Assembly: GCA_030141605.1 (NCBI GenBank)
Contig: JAQGDQ010000634.1
Coordinates: 58,084-122,083, forward strand
Origin: Tubiluchus corallicola
Taxonomy: Eukaryota > Priapulida > Priapulimorpha > Priapulimorphida > Tubiluchidae
Length of the DNA: 64,000 bases
Direction of reading: 5' to 3'
Under the pieces are notes generated by a model that saw nothing but the letters and a program-made list of their open reading frames with translations, searched no databases and was not told the origin of the DNA. A program made the position numbers and the translations under genes. The first letter of the stretch is position 1. Each line of letters opens with the position of its first letter. Below, piece by piece: positions 1 through 12,000 of the stretch.

Positions 1-4
1 ATAG

Positions 5-3000
5 GAAAATTTGACTGGTGCTATTCACTTGGAAAAAGTACGCTTCTGCTATCCAACTCGCCCAGATACTACCGTATTGAAGAACATTACACTGGGTGTT
101 GAACCAGGGCAAACTCTGGCTCTTGTGGGTAGTAGTGGTTGTGGAAAGAGCACAATAACACAGCTGTTGTTGAGATTCTATGATCCCCAGGAGGGCTATC
201 TGGTGTGTAAGAGAGTTATTATAATCTTCCATTTACTGGTGTGAACACAAAATTGTGTGTTTTCATTAAGCATTCATTTTGAAACCATTTACTATAGCTG
301 AAATGATAGTATTCTACTGAAGTTAGCTTTTTATTTTCCACAGTATACAAAGAAAACCACATTGTACAAACTGCGGCTTAACACTTTGCTTATGTGTGTT
401 AAGGTGAAATTTAAATTTCTAATGTATATACATTTTAATAATATTATTTTTTGCTCAGTTAACCAAGCTCAGCTTAATTCAATTAAGTTTATTTCATTTC
501 ACTTCAGTTTGGTTCAGTTCAGTTCAGTTCTGTTCGTATTTTTAAATAAATTGAGTTGAATGTGATTGATTTAGTGACTTTCGCCAATCAAAAAGATTTG
601 TACCGTTTTTTTTGGTGCAGTGACAGAGCAGCGGATGCTTTGTCGACTTCTTGGCATTTTTAAATGGAAGTTTATCATTTTGCTTAGTTTAATAGACCTG
701 AATTCATAAAGTAATTATTGACAATCCTTGTGTTTTAATAATACAATATTCAGTTCTGTTCAGCTCAGTTCAGCCCAGTTCAGTTCAGTTCCTTTCACTT
801 CATATTCAGTTCATTTTAGTTCAGTTCAGTTCCACTCATTTCAGTTATTTTCTGTTCCACTCCATGTAGTTACATTTTCTTCCTTTTAATTAACTTCATT
901 TCTATTCAGTTCACTTAGGTTCAGCTCACTTCAGTTGAGTTTAATTAACTTTACTTAATTTCATTTCAGTTCACTTCCATTTCATTCAATTCACTTCATT
1001 TGAGCTCAGTTTAGTTCACTTCAATAACAAGCATTTCATTTCAGCTCATTTCGGTTTAGCTTGATTCACTTCATTTCGTCCCAGTTCATTTGAATTCAGT
1101 TCAACTCCATTTTCTTCTGTTCACTTCATTTGAGATTAATTCATTTAACCTTGGTTAGCTTTATTCAGTTCAGCTTCCCTTCATTTGGTTCATTTCATTC
1201 CATTTTGCTTCATTTCAGTTTAGTTTATTTAAGCTTACTTCCAATGATTGTGCAAATAAATGAAGAACAGTTAGGGCTACAGCCACACAGCAAGTTGGTC
1301 AATTAATACCAAGTAGGTCACCTTTGTTGACCAATGCTGTCTTGTTTGCATTTGGATTAGGACTTTCTTTTGGAGCATGTAAAAGAGGATGCTTTCATTT
1401 TTCTATGTAACAAGGATAATCTCATTGTTGCTGTTTTTAGGAGCCCTTTTCATTAACGCATTAAAGTCCAGAGTATATGGAAGACAGCATACTTGCAAAA
1501 TTATTATGTCTACCAGTTAGTACTAACAACAGTGCACCTTGTTTTGGCCCAATGAAGCATTTATTAATATTGCCATTATTTCGTGTGTTATATTAGCGGT
1601 AATTGTTCTACAGGCTGTCGATGGCTATGATATTCGCTTTGTCAACATTGGTTGGTTGCGGAGTGTCGTAAGCATTGTCAGTCAGGAGCCAGTCTTGTTT
1701 GACACAACAATTAGCAAGAACATCAACTACGGAGTCGAGGAAGAGCTGCCATACGAAGACATCGTGAAAGCTGCTAAAATTGCAAACATTCATGAATTCA
1801 TTATGACACTGCCTGATGTAAGCAAATTTGGCACATATATTATTTATGTGTGTTCATGATATGTACTTATTATATAGGTATTGCAACACAGATAGGCCTC
1901 CCCCAGCAAGGTAGAGCACTGACCGCTAATGCATTTTACTGCATTTTAGACCATTTTTGTGGCTGCTACAAGCTATTTCCTCAAGCAAGTTCACTAGTTT
2001 AAAACTCATTATGTCATCTTAAATTTGTGCCTTATAATTACACACGAATATATTGGTCAGGGCTCGAATACCTGGATCTGCATCGCACTTCACTTCGTAA
2101 ATTATTGCCATTGCTCCCGGTTTTTAGTCTAGCATTGCAAGGACTGCTGCACATAAACTTTTGTGTTTCACTTCAGATTATGAAAATATGTATGTATAAT
2201 AACAGTAAATAAGTTTGATGAATATTCATGCATCACAAATTATGCTGAAAAAACTTATATGTATTATACCAAACTGTTTAAATTCATGGAAAATCTTTTT
2301 ATGTAAAGCCACTTCTATCCAACTGTTATGTAACTTGTGTAACTTGGTTTCAACCGCCACACTGTCTGGAATAACCTATAATGAAACAATCAAATTTTGA
2401 TAATGATTGTCACAATAAATTAATACATTAGCTACAAAGGGCAGACGTGTGTCGTTATTTGGAATTTAAATTTCAAAAAGAAAACAAACAATTTTTACTA
2501 CTGATTAAAAAGCAGAAATTTCCAAAATTAAGCAGAAGTTGTGCTTCGCAAATTAAATTTGTGAGCGTAATGGGTGCTTAACTTTACACAACATACAGAA
2601 ACAAGAAGTTATCAGTTTGCTATGAAATTTTAAAACAAACGTGGTTTGCATGGGTGTAACTGTGCCAAAACAGCGATCAGGCTAGGCAGCGCTGTTTGCA
2701 AAAAGCAGGTTGCAAAGTAAAGTAAAGTGCAACTGCTCCTGCACTTTCATGATTATCTTTTCTTGCTAGATTATAATGATTGTACTTCATTCACTCTATG
2801 TAATGAAAGTGATCTGTTTACCTTGAAATCAGCATAAATGTGTTAGGACAACATGTACATTGCCTATAGATTAATCCAAGGCGTTCGAATAAGACTCAAT
2901 AAGTGAATACTTTTTTTGTATAAATGCTACAGGACATAAATTATTGTAGTTGTTAATCTCTCTTTTTACATATATACAGTGCCAGCCAGTATTTTAATAT

Positions 3001-6000
3001 GGTGCAGTACTGCACGGTTGAATAAATATTAATTATGCTTTGTCGTCAAAAAAGTTTTTAATTAATAAAGAGATTGATTTAATAATTTTCTTTTTAATTT
3101 AATAAGGACTAAGTAGAAAATTAGGGAATTTAACTTGAACATACTTGTCGGATTGTTGCCCATCATTCGTCTGTAAGAAAATTAATATATCTATAGCTTT
3201 GCAATGCCAGACTTCATCAATCATCATCAGCAGGATATGCTCATCCACTGTTGGACGAATCCCTCTTCCCTAGCTCGCCACAATGTCCTGTCTTGGGCGT
3301 TAATCTCTGTTAATCGCTTAGTCCATCTATTGTCTTTAAATCTAGCCACATGACCAGCCCATTTCCATTTCATTTTTGCCACAAATTGAAGAACGTCTGT
3401 TGTTTTTGTTCGCTTTGTAATCTCTTCTTGATTAATCCTCTTCAACAAAACATTCACCATTATACGCTCGACCGCTCTCTGAAATGTCCGTAACCGCCTT
3501 TTCTGTAACTCCATCAAATACCAAGTTTGACAACCATATGTCACTGCCGGCAATATACACTGATTCCAAACCTTTCTCTTTAGACAAGTTGGAATACGTC
3601 TGTTCGATATAATATCTTTATACTTTGAGTATAAAGCCCAACCAGCATTCACTCTCTTAGTTATCTCGTGGTCCATCTGACGTTCCATTCTGATCTCCTG
3701 CCCTAAATATTTATAACTCTCCACATGTTCTATCTCGTCTTGTCCGATGTTAACCTTCTCTCTAGTGGGATAGTTGGTCATTACCTTTGTCTGTCCTCGA
3801 TGCATTTTAAGGCCAATTCCTCACACTGCTCGTCTAAATCGTTCAGCTTTTGCGAATTCAGCAGATAATTTGCGAATAAGGCGACATCATCTGCAAAGCG
3901 GAGATTACTGATGCTCTCACCGTCAACTACTATACCAAAGTCATCGACATTCGATTTTGAAAACACTTCTTCTAATGCAGCCGTGAAATGTTTGGAAGAT
4001 ATAGGATCTCCCTGCCTGACTCCTCTCTGAATTGAAATGGTTTATGAGACCTCGTCTTCCATGTGGATTTTTGCTGTTGCATTTGTGCACATATCCCTCA
4101 ATATATCAATGTAGATCTTGTTAACACCGAAGTTTGTTAAGGTGCCAAGAAAAACTTCGTGTTCCACAGAGTCGAAGGCCTTTTCAAAGGTCTATGTATC
4201 TAATTTCTATGTATCCAATATTCAATTTGATATTATATTCTTTACAATTCGATATCAGATGATTTACTGAGTGGAGATGATCACAAGTAGAATAACCGTG
4301 TCTAAAACCAGCTTGCTCCGGAGGTTGGTATCCATCTAGCTGGTTTCCTATTCTGTTTTGCAGTACTCTGGTGAACAGCTTGTAAAGGTAAATTCCTCTA
4401 GAATTTCCGAAAACATAGTCATACTGAGATCTTGATCTGCCGTTTGGGTGTTCCCATGTCCAGTATCTTTTCTGATTTTTCTTGAAAAGGGTGTTAGCAA
4501 TGACTAAACCCTGTGATGATGCAAAGTCCAGCAGTTTTTGGCCACGATCATTCCGAATACCATCTCTAAATTTTCCAAGGCATGTGTATTGTTCATTTGG
4601 TAATGCTACTCCAACTCGACCGTTAAAGTCGCCTATCAGTATCTTATACTCAGTTTACCATCTTGCCAGACTTACTATCTGTCAAATGTTTTGCAGTAAC
4701 TGGTTTCTGTAATGAGATTGAATATGTAAATGCTGAGTTGTAATACAGTAATTCTAAATTATAAGAAAGTATTTTAGTTCCTATCAAGTTGAAAATATAT
4801 GTTGTGATAACTTAATTTGTATCAGATCTTTTGTTATACATAGTGAGTTAAACTATGGCTGTGTAATTTTAAAGCTTATAGAGTACATTGTAATTATCAT
4901 TTTTTCAACTTGTGCTAAAATGTTTTAGCTTTTCTTGTAGAGACAGCTTATCTAATTAAATATTTGCATTTATGTTTATATGGCAAAACATTTTCTAGTA
5001 CGTGTATTTGTTTTTGTTTTTTAGATTGTAATGTTAAGTTAACATTTATGTTGCAGCAATATAGTACAGTTGTGGGTGAGAAAGGCACGCAACTGTCTGG
5101 AGGTCAGAAGCAGCGAATCGCTATAGCTCGAGCTTTAGTGCGTAATCCAACCATTCTCATCCTGGATGAAGCCACTTCAGCTCTTGACACAGAAAGTGAA
5201 CGGGTGAGAGGAGCTTTATAAAATGTTTATCGTATTTTTTGCCACAATAAGATTCTCTTTTATCTAGTGGCAACTTAACTGTAAAGATCCATTAAGAGCC
5301 GAAAACGTGATATTGGTTATTATTATTGCACTTTTAACAGTAAACATTGCCATTCACGTGCATGTACAGGGTATGTACAGTACATAATAAAACTACAGAA
5401 TGTTTGTTGACTTTCAGATGATAATGCAACTCAGTGAGCATGTAGTAGGTGCCGGGCAGGTCACCTTACTTATAGAGTTCAGTTTTAGCTTATAAAATAA
5501 CTATTATGTTACTTTGTTGAGGTTAAGTAGTGTAAAACTAGTATAAAACTGATAAAGACTTTGCAGTTGATATTACAAAACTGAAGTGTAAATATTTTGC
5601 GTGTTTAAATGCTATTTTGTCAACACAGTGGCCCAAATGCAACCCAGTAGTGGTAAAAATGTTAATTAGTTCTTATTGTCTTCCTATTCTGTTCTACGGG
5701 TGTGTGACAGTTTGTGGGAAAAAAACTAATATATTATAACTGGTCTAGGGTAATTTAGCATCAAAGTTTCAAACCTAAAGCTCGGGTCACATGTTCTCCG
5801 TGAGTGTGAACGACTAAACAGGAAACACTAAACAGACAGAGCTCGTAATTTACTAATATGTCAGGGTAATCATTTCTACTAATTTCATCACCAAGCATTT
5901 GGGTTCATGTTGGGGCAATTCTCCTATAGGACTCGATTATTTTACTAAATATAATCATTGAGTTGTTAATCGTAAAATGTTTTCACAAGCTTTGAAATAG

Positions 6001-9000
6001 AACTATTAAACACCTGGATGCTGTGCAAATCATACAGTATATTATTGAACAAGAACAAAGCAAAGAACAATTGTACATACAGGAGAAAATAATACCTACT
6101 GGGCCCAGATTTAACAAGCAGCAAGGAGTATACACATGTTTACACGTAGTTCCCGATGGCCGGCTCTTCCAGGATGCACCAAGGACGGTTCACGGTCCCA
6201 AATCCACGATCCTCTACTGGAATAAGGAGGATGCTCCACCATGTAGCCGATCCATGAGTTCTGACACGCCACAAGTAGTTTAATCTGGAATCGTAGTCAT
6301 ATCTCTGCGCCTCCACTACCGCCGAATAGCGTAACCAGGATGCTGCGGACCCCACCACTATGTGAACTCTTCACCAATGCTCCGAAAGTTTCAGAATCCC
6401 TCACAAGGTGGGTTGTCCAAGAGCTCCTCTAAGTGAAGAAGCATGACAAGGCCATTACTTTACTCCTGAGTCGTGCTGGTGTTACGTAAAGGTTGTCGAT
6501 ACAACATTGTGCATTTAACTATTGTCTCTCACAGAACATCAACTAAATTTTGCCATTAAGGCCAAAATAAAACTCATAGACAAAACGTGTCTCAAACATA
6601 TGACGAACAGAAGAAAAGTACCAACTATGTCGACCAGGTAAAAACGGCCTGGATAGACATCCGTTCAACACAAAATTCGGTACCTGAATGAAGTGGGCAA
6701 ACATTAGCCTAGATAGAATGACCTTGTATATAATGCATAGTATCCAATGGCTTCTATACTGTCCAAAATCTCATAGTGATGAATGGCCCTGTATATCGGC
6801 CAGTTAGCTAGCGGTCATGCATCGCATGGCCGTGACACAGCTCCCCCCAAAAAGAAATTTGTCACAAATTTCAAAAACTGGCAGATTATTTACCATTCAA
6901 ATTCATATAATCCATTAGCAAATCCACAAAGTGCAAAAATTACATGTCAACAACATTCCAAAAAGTATTCACAGAAACAAAGATACTGCTCCTTTAAAAA
7001 AAATTAGAAAGAAAAACACTGATTACTGGCAAAACAAATGTGCTCTTCAGTTTGCTTTGCAATAGTAAACTAGCATACTGGCTTACTTTTTGCCTATTAT
7101 AACCGGCTAAGGCAATCAACCACCTTGTTATCTACACCGGCGATGTGTTCAACTGGAAAAGAAAATTCACTTAGAATTAGCGCCCAATGACAGAGACGTC
7201 TATTATTTTTGCGCATTTTGTTCAATGCCAAAAGACTACGCTGGTCTGTTCTCACAACAAACTTTCTTCCTTCAAGATAATAGCGCAATTTGTCCACCGC
7301 GTACACCACACTCAACAGCTCACACTGTACAATAGAATAACGAGATTCTGTGGGTGTCAATTTTCTACTTATGTATGTTATGGGGACTTCCCCTAGCCCA
7401 TCTTCTCGATCCTGAGATAAAACTGCCCCAATACCAAGGAAACTGGCATCAGTGGTGAGTATAAATGTTTTAGTGAAGTCTGGTGAGTGCAAGACTGAAT
7501 TTGATGTTAGTGCTTGCTGTAGATGGAGAAAACTTTTCTCACAACTATTTCTCCAATCTACTAAAACAGGGGCTGATTTTTCAGTTAATGCATGAAGAGG
7601 GGCGGCGATGGTACCAAAGTTCGCAATGAATCGCCTATAAAATCCGACCATTCCTAAGAATTGGCGTACCTGATTCTTCGTCACAGGTCTTGGGAAATCA
7701 TGGATCTGTTGCACCTTCTTTGATTGCGGTTTCAGGCAGTTCTTGCCTACAATGTAGCCGAGGAATTGCGTTTCTTGCTGAGCAAAATGGCATTTTGAGG
7801 GTTTTATTGTTAAACCGGCTCTGCGGATACAACTCAATGTAGCGTTCACATGGACTAAATTCTGGTTCCAGTCTGATGACTTGATCAAAACGTCATCGAT
7901 GTATCCTTTCGAGCAAGAGGATACTGTCTCTAACACTCTGTCACTTAAAGACTGGGCTGTTGTAGCAGCATTCTGGAGACCAAACGGCATGACCAAGAAT
8001 TCAAACTTACCAAATGCTGTCACAAAGGCAGTTAGTGGGATTGATTCTGGAGACATCTCGACCTGCCAATATGCTTTTGCAAAATCTAAAGTAGTAATCC
8101 AGACTGCATTGTTCAAGTTGTCGATCATGTCATCGGGCCTTGGCATTTGGTAAGGGGAGAATGAAGTACGACTGTTGAGCTTTCGGAAGTCTATACAAAA
8201 TCTCCACTGCTGGTCTGGTTTAGGGACTAGGAGCATAGGAGAGGTGTACACTGACTCGGAACGTCTGCTGACGCCCAAGTTCAACATGACCTGCAGCTCA
8301 TTCCATACGATTTCTTTCCTAGCCTGTGGTAGGCGGTATGGTGCTTGGTGAACAGGCGTAGTATCGACAAGACTGATGTGATGTTGTACTAAAGTACTCT
8401 TTGAAATTATGGCATACATCACGTAGCTCAGAACAAGCTTGCTCTGTCAAGTAATCAGGAAATTCGATGTCATTAACGGTCTGTTTTGCACTGGCAGTTG
8501 GTGGAAATGCATAATCTGGGAATCCACAACTGTCAACAAACCCTGAACCGATAACTGGCTCATTCAAAGATCCATTCTTGCTAGATTCCAAGTGCTCTTC
8601 TTTGTGTTCATCTTTTGCATTGCTCTGAACATCGTCTTCGGAGCACATGGCCCATAAGACAAGCTCCTCCTCACGCTCAACATAAGCTTTGAGTTTGTTT
8701 ATATGGAAGATACGGATGTCACGTCTTCTGCCACGATTTCCTAAATCAATTTTATAATTCCGGTCGGAGATCTTATCCACGACAGTGTATGGACCTTTCC
8801 AAACTGAAGACATTTTATCACCCTTTGGCAGCCGCAAAACAAGCACACGGTCTGCTATTTCAAAACCTCGCTCTTTAGAAATTCTATCATACCATTGTGT
8901 TTGTGAAATTTTGGCCTCTCGTAGAGACTGATGGGCATCTTCAGTCGCCTGTTCAATGGTATTCACAATACGCGTGACATAGTAATCGACCTCTTAAAGG

Positions 9001-12000
9001 TTGGGTGGACGTGAGCAACCCCAACGTTCTTTAAGGATTGCTAGAGGGCCACGTATGGGGTACCCAAAGACAAGCTCATTTGGAGAATACTTCGTTGACT
9101 CTTGAGGTACCTCCCAATAAGCATATAGAACAAAGTCCAGTGATTCGTCCCAGGGAAGATGGGGATGCTCAATTAGTAGTCGGTGGATTGACGACTTAAG
9201 GGTATCATTATATTTCTCTACCAAACCATTGGTAGATGGAGAGAATGCTGAAGAATAGATTCCCTTCACCCCAAGTGCTTGCTCTAAATCACGAGTGATC
9301 TGTGCACGGAACTGAGTTCCACAGTCTGGGAGGATCTCCTTGGGAATTCCGTAACAACAAAATTTGAGTAGAGCCTTTATAGCTCTATATCTGGGATGGC
9401 ATATGCGTCGGGATACCTTGTGGCATGGTCTTTAATTGCCGATGCATATTTATTACCAGAAGGTGTTCGCTGGAGTGGACCAATCAAGTCAATTCCAATG
9501 GTACGAGAAGCTGTGTCAGCGATGTCCAAAGGTTTTAGTTTGGCTCTATCAGTCCTACGGACACGAGCGGTCCGTTGGCAAGATCGGCAGTATTGTTTGA
9601 CGGAACGTTTTATGTGGGGCCAAATGTATTCTTGCATGACCCTGTTTGTCGTTTTATTGATACCTAAATGGCCTGCAAGCAAGCCATCATGTGCAAGTTC
9701 AAGTACTTCCCGGCGATGTGGACGGGGCAGAACAAGCAACTCTCGTGAGGCCAAATGTTTGTTTGGCTTACAAAGATAAAACAATACTCCATTGTGCAGA
9801 AAATATCCTTTGCCCGCTTTGTAGACGTCATCTGGCTGTAAAGCATGATAAAAAGATTACGCAGAGTTATGTCATCTCTCTGCTCTGTCTCTAATTGTTG
9901 AATATTTATTTTCAGCAATTGATCCTCTAGCTGCTGTTCCAAATGTGCCTCATCACCATTAGAGGCTGGCGAACTTAAAGTTTGTCGCTGTAAAACCATA
10001 TCTCGATCAGTTTGTGCTTTTAAACGGGCGGCTTGTGCACGAGTCGTAGCAAAAACAGAAGCGGAGGAGGTTTTATCTGTTTTACAATTGGCTAGGTTAG
10101 GCTGCCCTAGACTAACTGCATTGCTGGTAACTACCTTCAAAGTTTGCTGCGGTTTTGTCAGACTTTTGCGTGGTTTGGGGATTGGACGCAAAACAGTAAG
10201 ATAATCATTGCCTAACAAAAAACTGCATGGTAAGTCAGGGTTGATACTAACAGTTAACATACCAAAAAAATCTGGTGCCTCAATTTCCACTTCGGCAAGT
10301 TGGCAAGTCATTACCTCACCAGATACGGCCTTGATCTTGCGAGGGTTTTTTTCCAAATATTGATCAAGCCGTACAAAGTGTGGTTGAATCATGCTGCTTC
10401 CTGCTCCAGTGTCTCGCTGTCCCCTAAGCCGTTTGCCATTGACTTTGGCTACAAAGCAAAATGGTAAAGTATGATCTGGAACATCACTGAAGTCAACTAA
10501 ATAGGAATCCTCTGATTCATGTGACTGACCGAAGTATTGCTTGCCAGCTGAGTACGGATTCTTCTTGTCACGTGACTCAACTGCATTGCGCGATTTACAC
10601 TCGCTGCGCCTGTGGCCAACTTTCCCACACGAGTAACATCTGATGCCTTTCGCGCTTCCACCACCACCAGTACCACCCTTATTCTCACCCGGGTTTCTCT
10701 GAGTGGTATGCTGGGTTGACTTAACAAGTTTGGTGGAAGGCAGAAAACTTTTAGCAGAAATGACCTGGTTCGATGCAAGAAAACGATCTGCTTTCTCAGC
10801 CATATCACTAACCGTTTTACATTGCTGCCTTTGAAGCCATGCTGATATGTCCCGAGGCATGTGGTACAAAGCCTGTTCCATCACCATTGCCTCGAATAAG
10901 CCGTCAAATGTGCTAATGCCAGCAGCATCGACGTATTCCTTTAGACCTTTCTCCAGACGTCTAAACATTTGACGATATGTTTCATCTTTCCGCTTAACTA
11001 TAGCTCGAAAACGCTCCAAATAAACACCTTCTGACAGAACGTATGCTGAAAGTATAGCTTTGCGAACCATGTCATAGTTCCAAAGTTCTGTTATGCTGAC
11101 TTGATGAAAAGCTGCTGCTGCTCTTCCTGACAATGCAGGCCCTAGGGATACTGCCCATTGAGAGCGTGGTATCTCATTAGCAGAGGCTGAATGTTCGAAG
11201 CGGTCAAGAAATGATTGTATGTCTTCCTCTGCTTCAACAAAGGGCTTTAGCATTTTTAAGCGCTTAACCTGAGGAAGTGCAGGACTAGTGGGCAGTCCAG
11301 AAACGGCTGTTCCAGCTGGTGAACTAGCCCCAAGTTCCAGTTCCATTTTGCGTATGTTTAGTTGTGTCATTCGGTGTTCATGGTCCATCTTCATGGACTG
11401 CAGCTGGATGAATAATTGGGCTGCATTATTGTCCAATTTAGATAAGGTTTCAAAAGAAAGATCATGAAAGCTTTCTAAAACCGAAGCTGATGCTTCATCT
11501 GAGGGGGTAGGTTTAGTTAGCGAAGCACCGTGGGAAAACTTGTGGAAACTGGGTCCTTGTTTAGCCGTAATGGACGTCTCCGTTAGGGCTGTTCCAGGTT
11601 TCATTGCCTTTGGCTTCACACCACCAATTTCCATTCCTTGCCTCATAGATATGACGTGAGGTGTACCCGTAGGAAATTGTTGAAGTTTGTCTTCTTCTGC
11701 TTCCATAAATTCTTCTTCGCCAACACCCGATTGCCCCGGGTCCTGAACAGTGCCAAGATTAAGTCCCGAGTCAATATCAGGCATCCCGAAATCTGGATCC
11801 TCCCCTGCATCAGCATCGCGGAATCCATCTTCAGACGCGCCTGTCTTATAAGACTTATTAAATCTTTACAGGTAGTTTCAGACTCAAAAGAAATCGAAAA
11901 TTGCCTAGCAATTGTTTGTAGTTCCGATTTCCGCAGCTTGGCTAAACCGGCCTGTGTAAGCTTATGTTGTACTGCAGACATGACAAACAATTTTTATCTA

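Noticed and set aside
6023-6283. An 86-codon frame conserved at 13035..13295
   Set aside because: Conservation comes from the LTR duplication; there is no domain and the opposite strand is equally open.
9396-9779. A 127-codon plus-strand frame
   Set aside because: Shadow of the integrase on the other strand.
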